From the NCBI GenBank assembly GCA_013813955.1, contig JACCQW010000450.1, positions 1 to 5,942 of the forward strand: a stretch of 5,942 bases of DNA, given 5' to 3'. Shown piece by piece: positions 1 to 5,803 of the stretch (its first letter is position 1; every line of letters begins with the position of its first letter). Position numbers and translations under genes: made by a program. A model generated the notes under the pieces. The model ran no database searches. It was given only the letters and a program-made list of their open reading frames with translations, and was not told the origin of the DNA. The DNA comes from Solirubrobacterales bacterium. GTDB taxonomy: Bacteria; Actinomycetota; Thermoleophilia; Solirubrobacterales; Solirubrobacteraceae.

Positions 1-45
1 GTCCCCATCGGCGAGCGCGACGATCGCGTCATGAGATCGAGATGA
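1..45 (+). CDS. Possible C-terminal tail of an upstream gene (partial, 5' end outside window)
   Basis: Frame 1 reads VPIGERDDRVMRSR and stops at TGA 43-45. The first ten codons end in G or C nearly every time, as real genes do here, and the direction matches the CoA-transferase downstream (114 nt gap). Fourteen residues are too few to assign a family. The last codons include two AGA arginine codons, rare in such GC-rich DNA, which weakens the case. The opposite strand in the same register also reads as plausible protein (DAIVALADGD), but it has no usable start and its codon bias is lost a few codons upstream, so I prefer the plus-strand reading. Confidence 0.3.
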   Translation, partial: VPIGERDDRVMRSR

Positions 46-149
46 ACGCCCTCCGGTGCCGACACGCGGCCGAGCATACGCGCGCCCGGCCCGACCGCGT
101 TCTGGATGCGGCCCTCCCTGTGCGAAAGTGTTGGGTGACCAGTACGAGC

Positions 150-154
150 GGAGG
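150..154 (+). promoter_or_regulatory. Shine-Dalgarno GGAGG that fixes the CoA-transferase start
   Basis: GGAGG at 150-154 lies 5 nt before the ATG at 160. An in-frame GTG at 154, two codons earlier, overlaps this site and so is unlikely to be the initiation codon. The preceding gap (46-149) shows no convincing -35/-10 pair. Confidence 0.7.
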
Positions 155-159
155 TGCAC

Positions 160-1392
160 ATGGCGGGGATCCTCGAAGGCATGCGGGTCGTCGAGGGGTC
201 GGCGTTCGTCGCCGCGCCGCTCGGGGGGATGACGCTTGCCCAGATGGGAGCGGACGTGATCCGCTTCGACCCGATCGGCGGCGGTCTGGATCGCACGCGC
301 TGGCCGGTCACCGAGGACGGAGACAGCCTCTTCTGGGCCGGGATGAACAAGGGCAAGCGCTCGATCGAGGTCGACCTGCGCGCGCCTGCCGGGCGGGATC
401 TGCTGACCGAGCTCATCTGCGCGCCGGGCGAGGACGCCGGGATGTTCCTGACCAACTTTCCTGCCTCGGGCTGGCTGGACTACGCCAAGCTGGCCGAGCG
501 CCGGCCCGACCTCATCATGGTCGTCATCACCGGCAACCACGACGGCTCGTCGGCGGTCGACTACACGATCAACCCATCGACGGGGTTCCCCTGGGCGACC
601 GGGCCCCGGCACGTGGCCGTCCCGTTCAACCACCTGCTGCCCGCGTGGGACGCGATCACCGGGACGCTGACCGCGGCCGCCCTGCTGGCCGCCGAGCGCC
701 ACCGCCGCAAGACCGGCGAGGGGCAGCTGGTCGAGATCGCGCTCGCCGACGTGGCCTTCGCGATGGTCGGGAACCTCGGCAAGATCGCCGAGGCCCAGGT
801 CAACCGCACCGAACGCCTCAAGGACGGCAACTACCTCTTCGGCGCCTTCGGCCGCGACTTCATGACCAAGGAGGGGCGCCGCATCATGATCGTCGGGCTG
901 ACCGGGCGCCAGTGGAAGAGCCTCGTCGAGGCCACGGACCTGCAGGAGGCGGTCGGCTCGATCGAGAAGCTGCTCGGCGTCGACCTCACCAAGGAGGGCG
1001 ACCGCTTCGAGGCGCGCGAGGTGATCGGCGCGGCGCTCAAGCCCTGGACCATCAGCCGCACGCTCGACGAGATCCGCGAGATCTTCGATGCTCACAGCGT
1101 CTGCTGGGGGCCCTACCAGACGTTCACGCAGCTCGTCGACGAGGACCCGCGCTGCTCGCCGGCCAACCCGATGTTCGACGTGGTCGAGCAGCCGGGCATC
1201 GGCGAGTACCTCATGCCCGGCTCGCCGGTGCGCTTCGGCGCATTCGACCGGATCGCCGCCAGCCGCGCCCCGCTGCTGGGCGAGCACACCGACGAGGTCC
1301 TCGCCGAGGTGCTCGGGACCGACGCCGGCGAGATCGAGCGGCTGCAGCAGGACGGCGTCGTGCGTTCGACGGCGACCATGTCGCCGGGGTAG
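160..1392 (+). CDS. Class III (CaiB/BaiF) CoA-transferase, mesaconyl-CoA C1-C4 CoA transferase-like
   Basis: This 410-residue cytoplasmic protein is a family III CoA-transferase, a family that moves CoA between carboxylates through an aspartyl-CoA thioester. What I see: an N-terminal CoA-binding half with GADVIRFDP (30-38) and NKGKRSIEVDL (63-73); the probable catalytic Asp164 in PAWDAITG; and the family signature TGEGQLVEIAL (185-195). Length is normal and the frame is intact. The segment VEGSAFVAAPLGGMTLAQ (11-28), followed by GADVIRFDPIGGGLD, matches my memory of Chloroflexus Mct (2-methylfumaryl-CoA isomerase), which shifts CoA within mesaconate in the 3-hydroxypropionate bicycle. Actinobacterial relatives of Mct may use another branched unsaturated dicarboxylate or a terpenoid acid, so the subfamily call is inference and the substrate is unknown. 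The ATG at 160 is chosen over GTG 154 because of GGAGG at 150-154. A P450 follows after 37 nt, probably in one operon. Confidence 0.9.
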   Translation: MAGILEGMRVVEGSAFVAAPLGGMTLAQMGADVIRFDPIGGGLDRTRWPVTEDGDSLFWAGMNKGKRSIEVDLRAPAGRDLLTELICAPGEDAGMFLTNFPASGWLDYAKLAERRPDLIMVVITGNHDGSSAVDYTINPSTGFPWATGPRHVAVPFNHLLPAWDAITGTLTAAALLAAERHRRKTGEGQLVEIALADVAFAMVGNLGKIAEAQVNRTERLKDGNYLFGAFGRDFMTKEGRRIMIVGLTGRQWKSLVEATDLQEAVGSIEKLLGVDLTKEGDRFEAREVIGAALKPWTISRTLDEIREIFDAHSVCWGPYQTFTQLVDEDPRCSPANPMFDVVEQPGIGEYLMPGSPVRFGAFDRIAASRAPLLGEHTDEVLAEVLGTDAGEIERLQQDGVVRSTATMSPG

Positions 1393-1418
1393 GGTCGGCC
1401 TCTCCGACCCGCCGACCC
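1392..1418 (+). promoter_or_regulatory. Two mutually exclusive hairpins between the CoA-transferase and P450 genes
   Basis: GGGTCGG (1392-1398) pairs perfectly with CCGACCC (1404-1410) around a 5-nt loop. The same arm plus one base, GGGTCGGC (1392-1399), pairs perfectly with GCCGACCC (1411-1418) around an 11-nt loop. The second hairpin ends directly against the P450 Shine-Dalgarno AGGGG (1419-1423). The left arm starts inside the CoA-transferase stop codon. No T-run follows, so this is not an intrinsic terminator. It may tune translation of the P450 or be chance in GC-rich DNA. Confidence 0.35.
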
Positions 1419-1429
1419 AGGGGTGGCCG

Positions 1430-2665
1430 ATGTCCGTCGAACCGTTGCCGCTGAACGAGGTCCTCGTCACCGAGCGCGAGCTGTGGCAGGACGGCCCGCC
1501 GCACGAGACGTTCAGGCGGATGCGCGCGGAGTGCCCGGTGCACTGGACCGCGCGCATCAGCGAGTACCCCGACGAGGCGGGCTACTGGTCGGTCACCACG
1601 GCCGATGACGTCCACGCCGTCAGCCGCGACTGGGAGACCTACTCCTCGCACCTCGGCGGGGTGACCGCGGTGACAGACGCGATCATGCCGCTCGAGCTCG
1701 TCCGGGCGATGTTCATCGCGATGGACCCGCCCAAGCACGACCGCCTCAAGGCGCTCTTCCAGCGCGGCTTCACCCCGCGGCGGATCGCCGAGCACGAGCC
1801 CGCGATCCGCGAGATCACCGCGAGCGTCCTCGACGGGCTCGCCGGCCGGGAGACCTGTGACCTGGTCACCGACGTCGCGCAGCCGGTCGTCTCGCGTGTG
1901 ATCGGCAGCTTCATGGGCGTACCGAGCGAGGAGGACGCGACCTGGGCGCGGCTGATGAACGCGATCCTGGGAGCCGGCGACCCCGACATCAGCCCGGAGG
2001 GCACGGCGACGGTGATGCAGCGCGACGTGCCCGAGCTGTTCCAGCGCTGCCAGCAGCTCGTCGCCGAGCGCCGCGAGCGCCCGACCGACGACCTCACGAG
2101 CGTGCTGGTCAACGCCGAGATCGACGGCGAGCGCCTCGAGGAGCACGAGATCGTCATGGGCTTCTTCCTGCTGGTGGCCGCGGGCAACGACAGCACGAAG
2201 GCGACCTACTGCAGCGGCATGCGCGCGCTGATGGAGCACCCCGACCAGCGCGACCTGCTGCTCGCCGATCCGTCGCTGGTGCCCTCCGCCGTCGAGGAGT
2301 CGCTGCGGATGTTCCCCGCGTTCGCGCACTTCCGCCGCACCGCGACGCGCGACACGGAGCTCGGCGGCCAGACGATCGGCGAGGGCGAGAAGGTCGTCAT
2401 GTGGTACGTCTCCTCCAACCGCGACGAGACGCGCTACGAGGACCCCGACCGCTTCGATGTCACGCGCAACCCCGAGCACCAGGCCTTCGGCGCCGGCGGG
2501 CGGCATTTCTGCCTGGGCACCGCGCTGGCCCGCCTGGAGCTGACGATCCTGCTCGAGGAGACGCTTGCGCGCTACCCGGCGATCGAGCTCGCCGGCGCGC
2601 CGCAGTACGCCGAGTCACCGTTCGTCAACCAGCTGAAGACGCTGCCGGTCCGCCTGAAGCCCTAG
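1430..2665 (+). CDS. Cytochrome P450, CYP125/CYP142-like bacterial type
   Basis: This 411-residue soluble P450 monooxygenase would take electrons from a separate ferredoxin and reductase, neither encoded here. Motifs in order: I-helix oxygen-activation segment AGNDSTK (251-257); K-helix E290-S-L-R293; and heme loop FGAGGRHFCLG with the proximal thiolate Cys361. The acid of the I-helix pair is Asp254, but the usual Thr is Ser255. The N-terminal part (YWSVTTADDVHAVSRDWETYSS; then MDPPKHDRLK and RGFTPR) resembles CYP125/CYP142/CYP124-type enzymes, which oxidise terminal methyl groups of steroid side chains and branched lipids. That similarity is from memory, so the substrate is an inference. ATG 1430 follows AGGGG (1419-1423) by 6 nt. 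The neighbouring CoA-transferase suggests oxidation of a hydrocarbon tail to an acid that is then handled as a CoA thioester. Confidence 0.95.
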   Translation: MSVEPLPLNEVLVTERELWQDGPPHETFRRMRAECPVHWTARISEYPDEAGYWSVTTADDVHAVSRDWETYSSHLGGVTAVTDAIMPLELVRAMFIAMDPPKHDRLKALFQRGFTPRRIAEHEPAIREITASVLDGLAGRETCDLVTDVAQPVVSRVIGSFMGVPSEEDATWARLMNAILGAGDPDISPEGTATVMQRDVPELFQRCQQLVAERRERPTDDLTSVLVNAEIDGERLEEHEIVMGFFLLVAAGNDSTKATYCSGMRALMEHPDQRDLLLADPSLVPSAVEESLRMFPAFAHFRRTATRDTELGGQTIGEGEKVVMWYVSSNRDETRYEDPDRFDVTRNPEHQAFGAGGRHFCLGTALARLELTILLEETLARYPAIELAGAPQYAESPFVNQLKTLPVRLKP

Positions 2666-2675
2666 CTTCACCGGC

Positions 2676-3050
2676 TTGCGCTGGCTCGTGGACGGCATGA
2701 ACGTGATCGGCACCCGCCCCGACGGGTGGTGGAAGGACCGCCACGCGGCCATGGTCGGGCTCGTCGACCTGCTCGAGCGCTTCGCTGCAGGCAACGGCGA
2801 CGACGTCACCGTCGTCTTCGAGCAGCGCCCGCGCCCGCCGATCACCTCGACGGTCATCGAGGTCGCGCACGCGCCGCGACCCAGGCGCGATGCGGCGGAC
2901 TTCGAGATCGTGCGACGCATCGGCCTGGACCCTCAGCCCGGCGCCATCCGCGTGGTGACGTCCGATCACTGGCTCGCCGACCAGGCCCGCATCGCGGGCG
3001 CGGCCGTCATCTCGGCGGAGTCCTTTCGCAACGAGCTCGGCCCGCGGTGA
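2676..3050 (+). CDS. NYN-domain (YacP-like, PIN-fold) putative RNase
   Basis: This 124-residue protein is a compact NYN/YacP-type domain (DUF901 family), related to PIN nucleases and thought to cleave RNA with metal bound by acidic residues. Visible motifs: LVDGMNVIG with Asp6 and Asn9 after the first strand, VTVVFEQ (44-50) as a second core strand, RDAADFEIV with Asp75, and VVTSDHWLADQA with Asp97 and Asp102. The start must be TTG 2676: the next in-frame ATG (2697) would remove the LVDG strand with its metal-binding Asp. There is no good Shine-Dalgarno. The TTG lies 10 nt after the P450 stop, so translation probably depends on ribosomes finishing the P450. No relation to P450 metabolism is evident. 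The RNA target is unknown. Confidence 0.85.
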   Translation: MRWLVDGMNVIGTRPDGWWKDRHAAMVGLVDLLERFAAGNGDDVTVVFEQRPRPPITSTVIEVAHAPRPRRDAADFEIVRRIGLDPQPGAIRVVTSDHWLADQARIAGAAVISAESFRNELGPR

Positions 3051-3059
3051 CCGTTCGCG

Positions 3060-3074
3060 CCCGCGCTCCGCGGG
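3060..3074 (+). other. Short GC-only hairpin between NYN and membrane-protein genes
   Basis: CCCGCG (3060-3065) pairs with CGCGGG (3069-3074) around a 3-nt loop CTC. It has no T-run, so it is at most a weak pause or RNA-stability element. A 6-bp GC palindrome is expected fairly often in such DNA. Confidence 0.2.
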
Positions 3075-3107
3075 GAAGGCCGGGAGAACATCGACCAAGG
3101 AGGCCAC

Positions 3108-3314
3108 ATGGCATCGGCGACACAACTCGGAACGGCAGGGCTGCAGGGCTGGCGCGCGAAGGTCGGAGACGGCCTGGCCGAGCCGGTCGCCAGCCGCACG
3201 CCGCTTCAGACCGAGCAGGTCCGCGCCGCGATCGGCGCGCTGTTCTTCGTGCTCTCTGTGATGTACGTCGTCAAGACGATCGCCGTCGCGGCCCGGCAGA
3301 TCCGCGGCGGGTGA
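3108..3314 (+). CDS. Small single-pass membrane protein, unknown function
   Basis: This 68-residue protein belongs to no family I recognise. The start is well supported: AAGGAGG (3097-3103) is a near-perfect Shine-Dalgarno 4 nt before ATG 3108. Residues 1-39 are polar and contain Trp15 and Pro26/Pro32. Residues 40-62 (AAIGALFFVLSVMYVVKTIAVAA) form one transmembrane helix interrupted by Lys56, and the tail RQIRGG is basic, so by the positive-inside rule the C-terminus probably faces the cytoplasm. There is no signal-peptidase site. It lies 57 nt after the NYN gene and ends 4 nt before the end of the convergent DUF2237 gene. The strong ribosome site suggests high translation. It could be a small accessory subunit or a stress-related protein, but nothing in the sequence decides this. 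Confidence 0.75.
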   Translation: MASATQLGTAGLQGWRAKVGDGLAEPVASRTPLQTEQVRAAIGALFFVLSVMYVVKTIAVAARQIRGG

Positions 3315-3318
3315 CCCC

Positions 3319-3711
3319 TCAGTCCCCGAGGGCGCCGGGATCCGCGGGGACGTCGACGGCGTGCTGGCGCAGCGCGTCGAGCGGAACGATCTGCAGCGCC
3401 CGCTCGTGTGTGGACGCCAGCACCACGTAGGCGGCCGCGCCATCCTCATGGGCGCGCAGCCAGTTGGCGGCGGTGACGCACCAGCGGTCCCCGGGCACGA
3501 GGCCCGGGAAGTCGTACTGGGCCACCGGTGTGCTGAGGTCGTTGCCGATCGCGCGCTGGTGCTCGAGGAACTCCGCCGTGACGACGGCGCAGATCGTGTG
3601 GCTGCCTCGGTCCTCGGGACCCGTGCTGCAGCACCCGTCGCGGTAGAAGCCGGTCATCGGGTCGGTGCCGCACGGCTCGAGCTCGGCACCCATCACGTTG
3701 CGCTCGGTCAC
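3319..3711 (-). CDS. DUF2237 family protein
   Basis: This 130-residue protein matches the DUF2237 pattern as I remember it: LEPCGTDPMTGFYRDGCCSTGPEDRGSHTICAVVTAEFL, then GNDLSTP, then FPGLVPGDRWCVTAANWL. Five cysteines (14, 27, 28, 41, 78) sit in these conserved blocks, which suggests metal binding or redox chemistry, though no biochemical role is established to my knowledge. It is predicted cytoplasmic, with no signal peptide or membrane segment. The C-terminal quarter (YVVLASTHERALQIVPLDALRQHAVDVP) is a less typical extension. GTG 3711 is chosen because it gives the expected NVxGxxLEPC N-terminus; ATG 3693 would start inside that block. No Shine-Dalgarno precedes it, but GATACT lies 6 nt upstream. 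It is the third minus-strand gene, 59 nt after the cyclic-nucleotide-binding protein. Confidence 0.85.
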   Translation of the reverse strand: MTERNVMGAELEPCGTDPMTGFYRDGCCSTGPEDRGSHTICAVVTAEFLEHQRAIGNDLSTPVAQYDFPGLVPGDRWCVTAANWLRAHEDGAAAYVVLASTHERALQIVPLDALRQHAVDVPADPGALGD

Positions 3712-3717
3712 CGCACC

Positions 3718-3723
3718 AGTATC
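3718..3723 (-). promoter_or_regulatory. Candidate -10 element GATACT for a leaderless DUF2237 mRNA
   Basis: On the minus strand GATACT lies 6 nt before the GTG start at 3711. It keeps the A and final T that matter most in a -10 hexamer. At this distance transcription would begin at or next to the start codon. I see no clear -35. A 5-bp hairpin (3723-3727 with 3732-3736) without a T-run lies just upstream and is not a convincing terminator for the preceding gene. Confidence 0.35.
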
Positions 3724-3770
3724 GGGCCTGCGCCCGGAAGGGTTCGCCCAGCCACCACCTTGCGGCGCGC

Positions 3771-4760
3771 TCACACGCCGGCGCGGGCCCGTCGCCTCGC
3801 GCCGGTGGTGCTGCGCGTTCGTGCGAGCGGGCGCTCTCCGTGCTGCAAGGCGCGCACCACGTCCGTCCACAGTGCGGCCGCGAAGCGTCGCGACGCCGGT
3901 GCATCGTCGATCAGCAACTCACGTACCCGTGGCCACGGTACCTCGATGAGGATCGAGCGCTCACGCGCCCGGCTCTCGAGGCGCGCGACGAACGCCTCCC
4001 GGCCCAGCAGCCCGACATGGCCCACGGCCCGCCCCGGGCCGGCCAGGCGCAGCGAGCGCGTCGCGCCGGCGCCTCGCATCCTGGTTTCCACCGCGCCGCG
4101 CACCACGACCCATAGGGCGGATGGCTGGTCGCCCGCCGGGGTGAGCACCGCGCCGCGCGAGACCGCCAGGCGCGGCAAGCCCTCGGTGACCTGGACGATC
4201 TGCGCTCGCGTGAAGTCCCCGAAGAACAGGACCCCGGCCAGGTAGTCGACCTCCCCCCGGTCGGGCGACACCTCACCGATGCTCGATCGGAGCGGTTCCT
4301 CCTCGGGCTCTCCCTCCAGCTCGGCGGCACAGCGGCGGTGGAGCTGATCCAGCCGCTGGACCGCGTGAGTGCCGATCGCGCGGACCACCGCCGAGGCGGC
4401 GGGCCTCACATCGTGGCGCAGAACATCGAAGGCCGAGCGTGCGAGCGCCCAGCCGGTGGTCGGAACCACGGCGCGCACGGTCGCCGTTCTCACACCGTCG
4501 CCCAGCAGCGACAGCTCACCGACGATCTGACCGGCAGCGATCGAGCTCAGGCGCACCGGAGGTGCCCCCGGCACTTCCAGCAGCGCCTCCAGTCCGCCGT
4601 CGGCCACGAGGATCAGCCCGTCTCCCCGTTCGCCTTGTCGAAAGACGACCTCGCCGGCTGCGAACGAGACTTCGCTCATGAGCCGGGCGACGTCCTCGTG
4701 GACGGGACGCCCGAGCGCACCGAACAGCTCGGAACGGGCGAGGGTCGCAACCGGGCTCAC
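3771..4760 (-). CDS. Tandem cyclic-nucleotide-binding (CNB) domain protein without effector domain
   Basis: This 329-residue cytoplasmic protein has two CNB (Crp/PKA-type) domains. The first (about 10-125) shows FAAGEVVFRQGERGD, DGGLEALLEV and a phosphate-binding cassette VGELSLLGDGVRTATV with Glu82 (ribose contact) and Arg91 (cyclic phosphate contact), so it could bind cAMP or cGMP. A helical, Glu-rich linker (about 130-165) leads to a second domain (about 175-290), whose cassette VGHVGLLGREAFVARL has His248 and Phe257 at those two positions and so probably does not bind. The tail is Arg-rich (RTRSTTGARRRARAGV). No helix-turn-helix, kinase, cyclase or channel segment is present, so it probably acts by protein contact. 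GTG 4760 overlaps the upstream amidotransferase stop as GTGA, with GGGAG 8 nt upstream. Coupled translation suggests a complex with that enzyme. Confidence 0.88.
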   Translation of the reverse strand: MSPVATLARSELFGALGRPVHEDVARLMSEVSFAAGEVVFRQGERGDGLILVADGGLEALLEVPGAPPVRLSSIAAGQIVGELSLLGDGVRTATVRAVVPTTGWALARSAFDVLRHDVRPAASAVVRAIGTHAVQRLDQLHRRCAAELEGEPEEEPLRSSIGEVSPDRGEVDYLAGVLFFGDFTRAQIVQVTEGLPRLAVSRGAVLTPAGDQPSALWVVVRGAVETRMRGAGATRSLRLAGPGRAVGHVGLLGREAFVARLESRARERSILIEVPWPRVRELLIDDAPASRRFAAALWTDVVRALQHGERPLARTRSTTGARRRARAGV

Positions 4761-5680
4761 AGATCAAGCTCCCGGACGTCGACGGAGATGCGATCGTCGT
4801 CACGGGTGATGACCACCATCGAGTACTCGGGGACCTCGAGCCAGCCGATCGAGTCGGACCCCACAGGTTCGGAGGCGATGATCGCGGCTCTCGCGCTGCT
4901 GCCGAAGCGGATGTCCCAGGAATCGTCGAGCTCGCTGAAGCCCTCGCCCACGGCGAACCACAGCGTCGTGAAGTCGAACTCGCGTTCGCCGGCGAAGAAC
5001 GAGTCGTCGTCGGGGTACCACCCGTAGTCGAAACAGAAGCGGGTGGCGACGAGGCTGCGGCCGTCCCCGATGACGAGGTTGACCGGAGACTGCGTCTCGA
5101 TCCCGTGACGGGAGCGCACCTCGCCGAGGATCCGCAGCGACTCCTCGGCGGCGGCGGCCATCTCCTCAGCGGTCGCAGGTCCGAAGGGGTCCTCGAGGCG
5201 CGACAGCACCAGCGCGTAGACCCACTCCGTGTCCGTGGTGCCCTCCACGCAACGCGCCAGCTCGGGCCCCACGACGTCAACGAGGTCGTAGCGCATCTCG
5301 CCGAACCGGAACAGGTCGCCGTTCTGGGCCAGGGCCACATGCGCGCCACGGAAGCGAAACGGGTGCAGGTTCTGTGCGCCGACGGTCTCGCCGGGGTCGT
5401 AGATCACGCCGCGGATATGCGCGATCATCGATGTCGCGTGCACCTTCTGGGCGAGCGACTTGAGGTTGCGATCGAAGACGGGCACGTTGGTCGTCCGGTA
5501 GACGAAGGGCCGCTCCGGGTGCCGGGAGCTCTCCTCCCAGGCGACCAACCCGAAGCCGCCGATATTGAGCAGCGACATGAGTCGCGCGGCGACCGACTGG
5601 CGGATCAGCGAGTTCTCGGCCACGAAGAGTGGACCGTCGAGCTCGATGGGGTCGCCAACGTAGGCCATGACCCGGCACAC
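4757..5680 (-). CDS. Standalone class II glutamine amidotransferase (YafJ/EgtC-like, Ntn hydrolase)
   Basis: This 307-residue cytoplasmic enzyme has the N-terminal nucleophile fold that hydrolyses glutamine or a gamma-glutamyl amide. The start GTG 5680 is dictated by chemistry: it gives M-C-R-V-M-A-Y-V-G, so removal of Met exposes nucleophile Cys2 followed by Arg3. ATG 5668 would lose both. Further motifs: HIRG with His88 and Arg90, NLHPF (104-108), AQNGDL with oxyanion Asn120-Gly121, and TDTE (149-152) with substrate-binding Asp150. The residue before Asn120 is Gln where His is common. There is no synthetase domain, so ammonia would pass to a partner or the protein acts as a gamma-glutamyl hydrolase, as EgtC does in ergothioneine synthesis. 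No other ergothioneine gene is nearby, so EgtC itself is doubtful. It overlaps the CNB-protein gene by 4 nt. There is no Shine-Dalgarno; TAGGCT lies 8 nt before the start. Confidence 0.9.
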   Translation of the reverse strand: MCRVMAYVGDPIELDGPLFVAENSLIRQSVAARLMSLLNIGGFGLVAWEESSRHPERPFVYRTTNVPVFDRNLKSLAQKVHATSMIAHIRGVIYDPGETVGAQNLHPFRFRGAHVALAQNGDLFRFGEMRYDLVDVVGPELARCVEGTTDTEWVYALVLSRLEDPFGPATAEEMAAAAEESLRILGEVRSRHGIETQSPVNLVIGDGRSLVATRFCFDYGWYPDDDSFFAGEREFDFTTLWFAVGEGFSELDDSWDIRFGSSARAAIIASEPVGSDSIGWLEVPEYSMVVITRDDDRISVDVRELDL

Positions 5681-5688
5681 GGCGCGAG

Positions 5689-5694
5689 AGCCTA
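5689..5694 (-). promoter_or_regulatory. Candidate -10 element TAGGCT for a leaderless amidotransferase mRNA
   Basis: On the minus strand TAGGCT (TANNNT pattern) lies 8 nt before the GTG start at 5680, which has no Shine-Dalgarno. This spacing is typical of actinobacterial leaderless genes. No good -35 is seen. Confidence 0.4.
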
Positions 5695-5725
5695 CGCGGT
5701 GCTCGCACGCTGTGGAACGACGCGT

Positions 5726-5755
5726 TGGACAAGCCCGGGGCGAAGCGGCTGTCCA
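5726..5755. repeat. Bulged inverted repeat in the divergent intergenic region
   Basis: TGGAC-A-AGCC (5726-5735) pairs with GGCTGTCCA (5747-5755): nine base pairs, one bulged A (5731) and an 11-nt loop. It sits between the divergent amidotransferase and carbonic anhydrase genes and could be an operator for either or an RNA hairpin. No known regulator site is recognised. Confidence 0.35.
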
Positions 5756-5803
5756 CGGGGCCAAACGCGGCACCGTCCTGGACTGACCTTCCGCGGCGAT
5801 GTC

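Noticed and set aside
95..111. Weak hairpin upstream of the CoA-transferase (CCGCGT with ATGCGG)
   Set aside because: Six pairs including a G-T wobble, no associated T-run or promoter; expected by chance.
42..1454. Long plus-strand open frame (470 codons) overlapping the CoA-transferase
   Set aside because: The translation is Arg/Gly/Pro-rich with no family motifs. It is a shadow of the real gene in GC-rich DNA.
1211..2506. Long minus-strand open frame (431 codons) antisense to the P450
   Set aside because: Low-complexity Arg/Ala/Val/Asp composition in a register mirroring the P450, which carries every expected motif on the plus strand.
3712..3870. Upstream extension of the DUF2237 frame to 3870
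   Set aside because: The extra 53 residues are Arg-rich, overlap the end of the CNB gene on the same strand in another frame, and are absent from the family as I know it.
3361..4245. Plus-strand open frame across the DUF2237 and CNB genes
   Set aside because: It spans two well-supported minus-strand genes and their gap, and its composition is typical of antisense frames.
5724..5758. Two DnaA-box-like sites (TTGTCCAAC on minus, CTGTCCACG on plus) in the inverted repeat
   Set aside because: Each matches only 7 of 9 bases of TTGTCCACA, there are only two, and no AT-rich unwinding region or dnaA/dnaN genes are nearby.
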